This document shows positions 9,191 to 18,697 of a stretch of DNA of 64,000 nt, in pieces. This DNA is from Streptomyces lichenis (GTDB taxonomy: Bacteria > Actinomycetota > Actinomycetes > Streptomycetales > Streptomycetaceae), in assembly GCF_023218175.1 (NCBI RefSeq), contig NZ_JALPTH010000008.1, positions 62,001 through 126,000 on the forward strand, read 5' to 3'. A model generated the notes under the pieces. That model saw nothing but the letters and a program-made list of their open reading frames with translations, did no database searches and was not told the origin of the DNA. A program made the position numbers and the translations under genes. Each line of letters starts with the position of its first letter. Within the stretch, counting starts at the first letter, position 1.

Positions 9191-10053
9191 TGACTATCTC
9201 GCGCGGACGGGGCACGGTCCGGGGACTGCCGGAGTGGGACCGCTGTGCGGTCATGGGAGTCGTCAACGTGACCCCCGACTCCTTCTCCGACGGCGGTCGC
9301 TGGTTCGACACCGGCGCCGCCGTCAAACACGGCCTCGAACTGGTCGCCCAGGGCGCCGACCTGGTCGACGTCGGCGGCGAGTCCACCCGCCCCGGCGCCC
9401 CCCGGGTCGACGAGGACGAGGAACTGCGCCGCGTCCTGCCCGTCGTCCGCGGCCTGGCCGCCGAAGGCGCGGTCGTCTCCGTGGACACCATGCGCGCCTC
9501 GGTCGCCCGCAAGGCCGTCGAAGCCGGCGCCGTGCTGGTCAACGACGTCAGCGGCGGCGCGGCCGACCCCCGGATGGTGCCCTCGGTCGCCGCCGCCGGA
9601 GTCCCCTTCGTCGTCATGCACTGGCGCGGCTTCAGCGACACCATGAACAGCCTCGCCGTCTACGAGGACGTGGTCGCCGAGGTCGCCACCGAGCTCCGGC
9701 AGCGGATGGACGCCGTCGTCTCTGGCGGCATCCCCCCCGAACTCATCCTCATCGACCCCGGCCTCGGCTTCGCCAAGAACGCCGAACACGACCTCGCCCT
9801 CCTCGCCCACCTCCCCGAGCTGCGCGCCCTCGGCCGCCCCCTGCTGGTCGCCGCCTCCCGCAAGCGGTTCCTCGGCCGGGTGCTGGCCCGCGACGGCGGC
9901 GCCACCGTGCCGCCCGCCCGGGAACGGGACGCCGCCACCGCCGCGGTCTCCGCCCTCGCCGCCCACGAAGGCGCCTGGGCGGTACGCGTCCACGAGGTCC
10001 GCGCCACCGCCGACGCGGTACGGGTCGCCCGGGCCGTCGAGGGCGCCCGGTGA
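9190..10053 (+). CDS. folP: Dihydropteroate synthase
   Basis: Condenses 6-hydroxymethyl-dihydropterin pyrophosphate with p-aminobenzoate to dihydropteroate, and is the sulfonamide target. The 287-residue product shows the family signature VMGVVNVTPDSFSDGG near the N-terminus, then DVGGESTRPGA, the pterin-binding NDVSGG, and the late SRKRFLG. The ATG at 9190 is preferred over a GTG two codons earlier; no ribosome binding site is visible, in line with leaderless expression. It leads the plus-strand folate operon. Its stop overlaps the start of the NTF2-like gene (GTGA), so the two are coupled. Confidence 0.95.
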   Translation: MTISRGRGTVRGLPEWDRCAVMGVVNVTPDSFSDGGRWFDTGAAVKHGLELVAQGADLVDVGGESTRPGAPRVDEDEELRRVLPVVRGLAAEGAVVSVDTMRASVARKAVEAGAVLVNDVSGGAADPRMVPSVAAAGVPFVVMHWRGFSDTMNSLAVYEDVVAEVATELRQRMDAVVSGGIPPELILIDPGLGFAKNAEHDLALLAHLPELRALGRPLLVAASRKRFLGRVLARDGGATVPPARERDAATAAVSALAAHEGAWAVRVHEVRATADAVRVARAVEGAR

Positions 10054-10511
10054 GCGGCGCCGGGACCGAGACCGAGGCCGTCGAGCAGGCCAACACCGCC
10101 TTCTACGAGGCCATGGAGCGCGGCGACTTCGACACCCTCTCCGACCTCTGGCTGGACGCCGGGCACGGCGAGATCTCCTGCGTCCACCCCGGCTGGCCGT
10201 TGCTCACCGGCCGCGGCGAGGTGCTCCGCTCGTACGCCCTGATCATGGCCAACACCGAGTACATCCAGTTCTTCCTGACCGACGTCCGGGTGTCCCTGGC
10301 CGGCGACACCGCCCTGGTCACCTGCACCGAGAACATCCTCAGCGGCGGGCCCGCCGAGGAGGGCGACGACCTCGGCCCGCTCGTCGGCCAGCTGGTGGTC
10401 GCCACCAATGTGTTCCGCCGCACACCCGAGGGCTGGCGGGTCTGGTCCCACCACGGCTCCCCCGTTCTGGCCGAAAGCAGCGGTGACGAGGCCGAAGAAC
10501 CAGGCTCCTGA
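10050..10511 (+). CDS. NTF2-like (SnoaL/ketosteroid isomerase fold) protein in the folate operon
   Basis: A 153-residue small soluble protein of the nuclear transport factor 2 superfamily. Features are an N-terminal helix with FYEAMERGDFDTLSDLW, the CVHPGWPLLTGRGEVLRSY segment and a cone-like set of strands ending in GWRVWSHHGSP. The start is a GTG overlapping the folP stop (GTGA), so it is translationally coupled to folP. Members of this fold are enzymes or ligand-binding proteins and the function here is unknown. Its fixed place between folP and folB suggests a role linked to pterin metabolism. The last 20 residues are acidic and disordered. Confidence 0.8.
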   Translation: MSGAGTETEAVEQANTAFYEAMERGDFDTLSDLWLDAGHGEISCVHPGWPLLTGRGEVLRSYALIMANTEYIQFFLTDVRVSLAGDTALVTCTENILSGGPAEEGDDLGPLVGQLVVATNVFRRTPEGWRVWSHHGSPVLAESSGDEAEEPGS

Positions 10512-10715
10512 CGGGTGGGGACCGGGTAGGGACCCCCTACAGGCACCGACCGGCCTTCCCCGCACCCGGGACCCGGCCCCGGCCCTCCCAGCCGCCCCAC
10601 CCGGGGCCCGCGCACCGACCCTGTCAGTGCCCGCGGGTAGATTCGACGGGTGGCACCGGGGCCGACCGCACCCGGCGCGGTGCCCACCGGACCAACGACA
10701 GCAGGAGTGATTCGC

Positions 10716-11075
10716 GTGGATCGTGTCGCGCTGCGCGGCCTCAAGGCCCGCGGGCACCATGGCGTCTTCCCCCGGGAGCGCGAAGAGGGCCAGACGTTCA
10801 TCGTCGACCTGGTGCTCGGTCTCGACACCCGCCCCGCCGCCGCCGCCGACGACCTGGCGAAGACCGTGCACTACGGGATCGTGGCCGAAGAGGTCGTGGA
10901 CGTCGTCCAGGGCGAGCCGGTCGACCTGATCGAGACGCTCGCCGAGCGCATCGCCCAGCAGTGCCTCAAGCACGAGGGAGTCCAGGAGGTGGAGGTCGTC
11001 GTACACAAGCCGGACGCCCCGATCACCGTCCCCTTCGACGACGTCACCATCACCATCACCCGGAGCCGCGCATGA
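10716..11075 (+). CDS. folB: Dihydroneopterin aldolase
   Basis: Converts 7,8-dihydroneopterin to 6-hydroxymethyl-7,8-dihydropterin and glycolaldehyde. The product is about 119 residues, the usual length. It begins VDRVALRGLKARGHHGV, with the conserved GHHGVFPRE block, an ETLAERIA helix and a C-terminal HKPDAPI segment. The GTG at 10716 was chosen over an in-frame GTG at 10707 because AGCAGGAG sits at ideal distance from the former. The stop overlaps the folK ATG (ATGA). Confidence 0.95.
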   Translation: MDRVALRGLKARGHHGVFPREREEGQTFIVDLVLGLDTRPAAAADDLAKTVHYGIVAEEVVDVVQGEPVDLIETLAERIAQQCLKHEGVQEVEVVVHKPDAPITVPFDDVTITITRSRA

Positions 11076-11671
11076 ACCCCACGCCCAGCGACCCCACGGT
11101 CCAGCCGGTGCCCGCCGCCGTGACGGCCCAGGTCGACGCCGCCGACTCCACCCTCAGCAACCCCCGCCGCGCGGTCATCGCCCTCGGCGCCAACCTCGGC
11201 AACCGGCTGGAGACCCTCCAGGGCGCCATCGACGCCCTGGAGGACACCCCCGGCGTACGGGTCAAAGCCGTCTCCCCGGTCTACGAGACCGAGCCCTGGG
11301 GCGTCGACCCGGCCTCCCAGCCCTCCTACTTCAACGCCGTCATCGTGGTGAAGACCACCCTCCCCCCGGCGTCCCTCCTGGAGCGCGCGCACGCCGTCGA
11401 AGAGGCCTTCCACCGGGTGCGCGACGAGCGCTGGGGCGCCCGCACCATCGACGTCGACATCATCTCGTACGCCGACGTGGTCTCCGACGACCCGGTGCTC
11501 ACCCTCCCCCACCCCCGCGCCCACCAGCGCGCCTTCGTCCTCGCGCCCTGGCACGACGTGGACCCCGAGGCACAGCTCCCCGGCGCCGGCCCCGTCGCCG
11601 ACCTGCTCACCAGCGTCGGCCGCGAGGGCATCGCCCCGCGCGGCGACCTGGAACTGCGCCTGCCCGAGTAG
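11072..11671 (+). CDS. folK: 2-amino-4-hydroxy-6-hydroxymethyldihydropteridine pyrophosphokinase
   Basis: Pyrophosphorylates 6-hydroxymethyl-dihydropterin with ATP, making the FolP substrate. The product is 199 residues. After a disordered leader of about 35 residues the kinase core starts at VIALGANLGNR, followed by YETEPWG, the F-N-A-V pterin site, the RDERWGARTIDVDI signature region and a final LPHPRAHQRAFVL. The order and ATGA overlap with folB show a single operon folP-NTF2-folB-folK-DUF3180. The N-terminal extension is longer than in E. coli HPPK. Confidence 0.95.
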   Translation: MNPTPSDPTVQPVPAAVTAQVDAADSTLSNPRRAVIALGANLGNRLETLQGAIDALEDTPGVRVKAVSPVYETEPWGVDPASQPSYFNAVIVVKTTLPPASLLERAHAVEEAFHRVRDERWGARTIDVDIISYADVVSDDPVLTLPHPRAHQRAFVLAPWHDVDPEAQLPGAGPVADLLTSVGREGIAPRGDLELRLPE

Positions 11672-11713
11672 CGTTGGAGTGATCGACCCGACCACGACGA
11701 CGAGGGACCACCG

Positions 11714-12193
11714 GTGAAGCAACTGCGGCTGAAGGTACTGGTCGGCGTGTTCGCCGTGGCCGGAATCCTGTGCTGGGGCGGGGCCCGGCTGTGGGAGTCG
11801 TTCGGCACCCTGCCGAGCGTCCCCCTGGCCGCGCCCATCGTGCTGGCGGTGATCGCCGCCGTCCTGGCCGCCACCGCCCTCTCCCTCCGCTCCCGGCTCC
11901 GCGCCCAGCGCGAACGCCGCCCGGACGCCAAGGGCGTGGAGCCGATGATGGCCGCCCGCGCCGTCGTCTTCGGCCAGGCCAGCGCCCTGGTCGCGGCCCT
12001 GGTCGGCGGGATGTACGGCGGCACCGGCGTCTTCCTGCTCGGCTCCCTGGACATCCCCGCCCGCCGCGACCAGGCCATCTACGCCGGCTTCTCCGTCCTC
12101 ACCGCCGCCGCCGTCATCGCCGCCGCCTTCTTCCTGGAGCGCGTCTGCAAGCTCCCGGAAGACGAGGACGACCAGACGGCCCCGGCCGCCTGA
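11714..12193 (+). CDS. DUF3180 integral membrane protein
   Basis: A 159-residue membrane protein with four predicted helices (about 8-28, 38-58, 83-105 and 118-138). It matches the DUF3180 family that follows folK in many actinobacteria, including, as I recall, Mycobacterium tuberculosis Rv3605c. Its function is unknown. It starts with GTG at 11714 after ACCACCGGT, with GAGGGACC upstream as a possible ribosome binding site. The downstream neighbour is convergent: the endonuclease-like gene ends 12 bp away. Confidence 0.82.
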   Translation: MKQLRLKVLVGVFAVAGILCWGGARLWESFGTLPSVPLAAPIVLAVIAAVLAATALSLRSRLRAQRERRPDAKGVEPMMAARAVVFGQASALVAALVGGMYGGTGVFLLGSLDIPARRDQAIYAGFSVLTAAAVIAAAFFLERVCKLPEDEDDQTAPAA

Positions 12194-12205
12194 CGAGACC
12201 GCCGG

Positions 12206-13205
12206 TCAGCCGTCCTGGCGGGCCAGGTGCCCGTTCACCAGGAAGGTCGGGGTGCGGGTCGAGCCGGTAGGCGTAGAACGTGAACGGCTTGGCACCGAGC
12301 GCGGGCCGGGGGCGGACCTCGTGGACGCGGACCCAGCCGGACTCGTGGAGCTGTAGGGGGTGCGACTCCGCCCGATAGGTGCCCCGGCGGTGCCAGCGGT
12401 CGGAGATGTACAAACGGGAGGCGCGCCCGGGAACCGCTGAGGGGGTCATCCGGGCTCCGATGACCACCGCCCACTCCGCCAGGAACGCGACATTGGCGGA
12501 TACCACGACTCGCCCCTGAAACCCGGTTCGCACGCGGAAGCCGTCCCCGTCCACATACCCGTCCATGAATCCGGCGAAGGTCTCCAGGTCGCGCAGAACG
12601 ACGCGAGGGAAGCGCTGCCGCATGTGATGGGCGTCGCCACCGACGTACTGCCGCATCAGGTCGGCCAGATACGAGGAGACCACGCGCACTCGAAAGCCCG
12701 GCACATCTCGCCGCAGATACCCGGAGGGACGGGTGACCGGCTCCAACCGAGCCGAGAGACCGGTGCACGCCGTCAGCGCGTCAGCGAAACGGGAGGCGAA
12801 ACCCCTGTCGTTCACGATCAACGAGACGTAGTTCTTCCCCACCGTTCCGTCGGAACAGACAGCACCGACGGTATAGCCGAAGTGCCACCCCGGCCGAACC
12901 GTGAACCGCCCTCGGTGAAGCTTCCGTGGTGGAGTCCAGGCGACCAGCCCCTCTGCCGCCTCCGGCACGGGCTTCCAGCCGTCAGGGGTGGCGAGAAGAA
13001 GCCCGGGACCCGCGGTGAAGGTGACGCGGTCGGTCACCACCTCCACCGCCTCGCGGCCGGAGACGGCAGTCACGCCTGTCACCACGGTCCGCGCCGTCTT
13101 GGAGCCGTCGAGCGTCCAGAGAGCCCGCCTGGGAACGACCGTCTTCGCCTGCGCCACTCCGTCGACCGTGCTCACCATCTGCTTGCTGGCCAACCCACCG
13201 TTCAT
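12206..13205 (-). CDS. Stand-alone intein-like Hint protein with LAGLIDADG homing endonuclease, frameshifted near the 3' end
   Basis: About 332 residues if the frameshift is corrected. Residues 20-95 resemble an intein N-terminal Hint half (TLDGSK, a VTFTAGPGLLLATPDGWKPV block like intein block B) but lack the splicing Cys1. Two dodecapeptides follow: GYTVGAVCSDGTVGK at about 110-124 and FAGFMDGYVDGDG at about 210-222, the paired LAGLIDADG motifs with acidic catalytic residues. A C-terminal block F-like sequence, PTFLVNGHLARQDG then stop, lies in the -1 frame after His318, at a run of four C (plus-strand G at 12249-12252). Read without correction the ORF runs on into antisense DUF3180. There is no terminal Asn or extein residue, so it should not splice. 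The start ATG at 13205 has GAGGGG upstream. GC is lower than in neighbouring genes. Confidence 0.75.
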
Positions 13206-13257
13206 ACCGAACCCCTCGATCAGTGATCCATGTGATCTGCTGATCGAGGACGGTATG
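13203..13257 (-). promoter_or_regulatory. Hairpin covering the start and ribosome binding site of the endonuclease gene
   Basis: Two stacked stems form in the transcript between folE and the endonuclease gene: CCTCGATCAG (13214-13223) pairs with CTGATCGAGG (13240-13249), and CATACCG (13203-13209) pairs with CGGTATG (13251-13257). The lower-coordinate arms contain the start codon and the GAGG of the endonuclease gene. The hairpin could repress its translation, act as a folE terminator without a U-run, or be a protein operator. Confidence 0.65.
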
Positions 13258-13279
13258 GAGTGCTACAAGCGGCTTGCCC

Positions 13280-13885
13280 TCAACGTGCCAATATCAGAGA
13301 CATGGCCTCGGCACGTGTAGTAGCGTCACGCAGTTGGCCACGTACCGCCGAGGTGGTGGTCTTGGCGCCGGGCTTGCGGATGCCGCGCACCGACATGCAC
13401 ATGTGCTCGGCCTCGATGACGACGATGGCTCCGCGCGCTTCCAGTATTCGCATCAGCGAATCTGCGATTTGCGTTGTCAGCCGCTCCTGCACCTGCGGAC
13501 GGCGGGCGAAGACGTCCACCAGGCGCGCCAACTTGCTCAGACCAGTGATTTTGCCGCTGTCGGCCGGGATGTACCCCACATGCGCGACACCATGAAACGG
13601 CAAAAGATGATGTTCACAGAATGATACTACTTCAATATCTTTAACGAGGACCATCTCATCGTGCCCCAGGTCGAACGTCGTCGTCAGCACGTCCTCCGGG
13701 TCCATCCGCATCCCCGCGAGCATCTCGCGGTAGGCGCGGGCCACCCGGGCCGGGGTCTCCCGCAGGCCTTCGCGGTCCGGGTCCTCGCCGACCGCGATGA
13801 GGAGTTCGCGTACGGCGTTCTCGGCCCGCTTCTCGTCGAACTCGCCGATCGCGCCCTCGCCGTCCAGCGTCACCGGGTCGGTCAT
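13280..13885 (-). CDS. folE: GTP cyclohydrolase I with a recoded active-site segment
   Basis: Opens the guanine ring of GTP to form dihydroneopterin triphosphate, the first step of folate synthesis; it works as a toroidal decamer. The product is 201 residues. Zinc ligands are Cys90 and His93 in [10 protein letters not shown] and Cys163 in EHMCMSVRG; the family segment [21 protein letters not shown] is intact. Codons 1-75 are typical Streptomyces (3 of 75 end in A or T), but codons 76-103 (13577-13660) suddenly use GTT, AAA, ATT, GTA, TCA, TGT, CAT and CTT, with 18 of 28 ending in A/T. The remainder is intermediate (24 of 98). The protein looks functional. The mosaic suggests recombination or recoding next to the endonuclease gene. 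Confidence 0.96.
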   Translation of the reverse strand: MTDPVTLDGEGAIGEFDEKRAENAVRELLIAVGEDPDREGLRETPARVARAYREMLAGMRMDPEDVLTTTFDLGHDEMVLVKDIEVVSFCEHHLLPFHGVAHVGYIPADSGKITGLSKLARLVDVFARRPQVQERLTTQIADSLMRILEARGAIVVIEAEHMCMSVRGIRKPGAKTTTSAVRGQLRDATTRAEAMSLILAR

Positions 13886-13980
13886 CTGTGCCTCGTTCCG
13901 TGTTGCCGTGAGCGCACGTGGTCGTGCGTGCGCTCCGCCTGAGCCGGGCGGACCGGCCCGCCCCTCGGCGCCTACGCGAA

Positions 13981-14018
13981 CGCCGCGCCCCCCAGGCTAG
14001 AACCTGGGGGGCGCGGCG
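13981..14018 (-). terminator. Terminator-like hairpin after ftsH
   Basis: A near-perfect stem CGCCGCGCCCCCCAGG / CCTGGGGGGCGCGGCG with a 6-base loop lies 26 bp downstream of the ftsH stop and upstream of folE. There is no U-tract, as is usual for Streptomyces terminators. Confidence 0.8.
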
Positions 14019-14043
14019 TGCATTCCGGGTGTCCGGAGGGGCC

Positions 14044-16068
<2,025 letters not shown>

Positions 16069-16404
16069 CCATACGAGGCGGTGACGCCCCGTCCCTCCTG
16101 CCCGTAGGTAGATGCTGCTGGGTGGGAACTGCTGCCTGGCGGGCTCGCGGCCGCGGTCTTCGCCGCTGTCGCCGCCGCCGTCAGGCGGTGCCGTTCCTGC
16201 TGCTTCTGCTGCTGTGTGGAAAAGCTGTGGAAAACGCTATGGGAAAAGCTGTTCTTCGGACGGTACCCCAGCATTGTCACCGGTGACCGCCTTCCCATGC
16301 TCCAACGCCGGGAAGAAGGTCCAGGTTCCCGATCACGCCCGGGTACCGGCGGACGGACGGCCGCCGGGCGGACTCGGGCGCGGGCCGGGGGGTGCGCGGC
16401 CGTG
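16069..16404. promoter_or_regulatory. ftsH upstream region with TTTTCCACA-type repeats
   Basis: This 336-bp gap between ftsH and hpt holds no convincing gene. It contains an A-rich island: TGTGGAAAA at 16215-16223 and again at 16226-16234, then a related ATGGGAAAA, which on the ftsH strand read TTTTCCACA, one base from the actinobacterial DnaA-box consensus TTGTCCACA. A perfect palindrome GTCACCGGTGAC is at 16276-16287. These are candidate regulatory sites for ftsH; -10/-35 boxes are not clear. Confidence 0.45.
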
Positions 16405-16968
16405 TCAGCCGCCGTAGACGTGCGGGGCGAGGGTGCCGACGAACGGCAGGTTGCGGTACTTCTCCGCGTAGTCCAGCCCGTAGCCGACGACGAACTCGTT
16501 GGGGATGTCGAAGCCGATCCACTTCACGTCGATGGCGACCTTGGCCGCCTCCGGCTTGCGGAGCAGGGTGCACACCTCCAGGGAGGCGGGCTCCCGGGAG
16601 CCGAGGTTCGACAGCAGCCAGGACAGGGTCAGTCCGGAGTCGATGATGTCCTCGACGATCAGGACGTGCTTGCCCTTGATGTCGGTGTCCAGGTCCTTGA
16701 GGATGCGGACCACACCGGAGGACTGGGTGCCGGCTCCGTAGGACGAGACGGCCATCCAGTCCATGGTGACGGGGGTGGACAGCGCCCGCCCCAGATCCGC
16801 CATCACCATGACGGCGCCCTTGAGGACACCCACGATGAGCAGGTCCTTGCCGGCGTACTCCGCGTCGATCTTCGCGGCCAGCTCCGCCAGCTTGGCGTCG
16901 ATCTCTTCCTTGGTGATGAGCACCGACTTGAGGTCGGTGCCCATGTCTTTCTCGTTCACCCGGGTCAC
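16405..16968 (-). CDS. hpt: Hypoxanthine phosphoribosyltransferase
   Basis: Salvages hypoxanthine and guanine with PRPP to IMP and GMP. The product is about 187 residues with the PRPP-binding signature [14 protein letters not shown] and the flexible-loop SYGAGT. Other conserved parts are [13 protein letters not shown] and [16 protein letters not shown], ending in APHVYGG. The start is uncertain: GTG at 16968 or ATG at 16944 are both possible and neither has a strong ribosome binding site. An ATG further upstream would overlap tilS. It lies 13 bp after tilS and is probably co-transcribed, as in most actinobacteria. Confidence 0.95.
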   Translation of the reverse strand: MTRVNEKDMGTDLKSVLITKEEIDAKLAELAAKIDAEYAGKDLLIVGVLKGAVMVMADLGRALSTPVTMDWMAVSSYGAGTQSSGVVRILKDLDTDIKGKHVLIVEDIIDSGLTLSWLLSNLGSREPASLEVCTLLRKPEAAKVAIDVKWIGFDIPNEFVVGYGLDYAEKYRNLPFVGTLAPHVYGG

Positions 16969-16981
16969 TTTCGTTGCAGCG

Positions 16982-18415
16982 TCAGCCTTGCCGGATGACC
17001 AGTCTGCCACCCTGCCGCCGGACGGCGACGCGCCCGGGCAGGTTGAGCGCCCCCTGGCCCCGCCAGCCGGTGATCAGCCGGTCCATCTCCTCGACGTGCC
17101 GGGCGAACAGCGAACCGGCCGGCGCACCGGCCTCGACGGCGGCCCGGCGCAGCACCCGGCGGCGTACGGCGGGCGGCAGCGCGTAGAGCTTGGCGCAGTC
17201 CAGCCGGCCGGACTCGTCGCGTACGGAGGCGTCGGCGTCGGCGGCCCAGGCGTCGAGCGCGTCGGCGTCGTCCCGGCAGAGCTGGGCGGTACGGGCGAGG
17301 GCCTCGACCACGCCCTTGCCGAGGGACTTCTCCAGGGCGGGCAGGCCCTCGTGGCGGAGCCGGGAGCGGGTGTAGGCGGGGTCGGCGTTCATCGGGTCGT
17401 CCCAGACCGGCAGGGACTGCACCAGACAGGCCTTGCGGGCGGTCTGGCGGTCGAGCTGGAGGAAGGGGCGGCGGTAGCGGCCGGCGGCCCCCGAGACCGC
17501 GGCCATCCCGGAGAGCGAGCGGATGCCGGAGCCGCGGGCCAGACCGAGCAGGACCGTCTCGGCCTGGTCGTCGCGGGTGTGGCCGAGCAGCACCGCGGCG
17601 GCGCCGAGGCGCTCGGCGGCCTCGTCCAGGGCCGCGTACCGGGCGTCCCGCGCCGCGGCCTCGGGCCCGCCGGCCCGCCCCACGGTGACGGTGACGGCCT
17701 CGACCGGGTCCAGCCCGAGGTCCCGCAGCCGCTGGGCGACCTCGGCGGCGCGCAGGTCGGAGCCGGGCTGGAGGCCGTGGTCCACGGTGACGGCCCCGGC
17801 GCGGACGGGAAGCTTGCGGGCCTCGAAGGCGAGGGCGGAGGCCAGCGCCATGGAGTCGGCGCCACCGGAGCAGGCCACCAGCACCAGCGGCCGCTCGTCG
17901 CCGGGGGCGGGGCTGGGGGTCGGACGGGCGCCGGAGTCGGAGGCCGGGAGGGCGTCGGTGCCGGGCTCGGCGGCCGGGGTGGCGGCGGGGTCGGAGCCGG
18001 TGCGGGCCGGGGAGGCGCCCATGTCGGGTTCGGAGCCGGTACGGGCCGGGGGTGCGGCGGACGCCACGGTGCCCTCGGCGGCGGGCGGCTGGGCCGCGCT
18101 CGTACCGGCGGCCGGCCCGGTGGCCGTGGCGCGGTCGGCGGGGACCCGGAGGCCGCTGGACAGCCGTTCGACGGGTGGGTGGGCGGGGCGCTCGGGCGGC
18201 AGGGCGGCGGCCGGGGCGGGCAGACCGGCCAGGCCCGTCTGCCGGGTGGTGGGCGCGTCGGAGACAGCGCTCCCAGGGCGGTCGGAGGCACCGCTGCCGG
18301 CGAGGCCCGCGGGGCGGCCGGGGCCGTCGTGGTGGAGGACGTCGCTGTCCAGGACGTCATGGAGGACGCGGCGGACCGCCAGGCGTATCGCCGCGACCGC
18401 TGGATGGGGACCCAT
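16982..18415 (-). CDS. tilS: tRNA(Ile)-lysidine synthetase with a long disordered insertion
   Basis: Attaches lysine to C34 of the AUA-reading isoleucine tRNA. About 477 residues; the PP-loop CSGGADS is at about 182-188 and the [20 protein letters not shown] block follows. The C-terminal region with [13 protein letters not shown] is the usual TilS tail. The N-terminal helix [22 protein letters not shown] is separated from the PP-loop by roughly 140 residues of Pro/Ala/Gly/Ser-rich low-complexity sequence, much longer than normal. The ATG at 18415 starts the conserved helix; an upstream start at 18502 adds unconserved residues. Confidence 0.9.
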   Translation of the reverse strand: MGPHPAVAAIRLAVRRVLHDVLDSDVLHHDGPGRPAGLAGSGASDRPGSAVSDAPTTRQTGLAGLPAPAAALPPERPAHPPVERLSSGLRVPADRATATGPAAGTSAAQPPAAEGTVASAAPPARTGSEPDMGASPARTGSDPAATPAAEPGTDALPASDSGARPTPSPAPGDERPLVLVACSGGADSMALASALAFEARKLPVRAGAVTVDHGLQPGSDLRAAEVAQRLRDLGLDPVEAVTVTVGRAGGPEAAARDARYAALDEAAERLGAAAVLLGHTRDDQAETVLLGLARGSGIRSLSGMAAVSGAAGRYRRPFLQLDRQTARKACLVQSLPVWDDPMNADPAYTRSRLRHEGLPALEKSLGKGVVEALARTAQLCRDDADALDAWAADADASVRDESGRLDCAKLYALPPAVRRRVLRRAAVEAGAPAGSLFARHVEEMDRLITGWRGQGALNLPGRVAVRRQGGRLVIRQG

Positions 18416-18697
18416 GTCCGGAGCCCTTCGTGTGAAGTTGGGAAAGCCTCGGTGGAGTGCCTCGGCCGCAGTCCTAACGGCCGGGACGGGGGGTTCGGTC
18501 ACTCACCCGCCGCGGAGGGTCGGCCTCCGGTGCGGTGACCAGGCCCGACGAGCCCGCCGGGTCCGGTCACGGAGAGTGCGTCGATGGTGACAGAACCGGA
18601 CCCTTCCCCCGAGGATCGCACGCCTACCCGCTCCCCACGGTCCCTCGGATGGGTGATTGGGAGGGCGTGAACCTGTCGGCGCCGCGCCGGTCGGGAT

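Noticed and set aside
7228..9993. A 921-codon minus-strand ORF opposite the lysyltransferase and folP genes
   Set aside because: It is antisense to two well-supported genes and has the His/Gly/Ala/Asp-rich composition produced by reading high-GC codons backwards.
12206..13205. The Hint/LAGLIDADG gene as an intein inside folE or as a transposon gene
   Set aside because: folE is continuous and complete, the gene has its own start, and no extein junction residues, terminal inverted repeats or target duplications are visible.
16215..16247. DnaA-like boxes as a replication origin
   Set aside because: Only two or three sites, no dnaA/dnaN neighbourhood and no long non-coding region.
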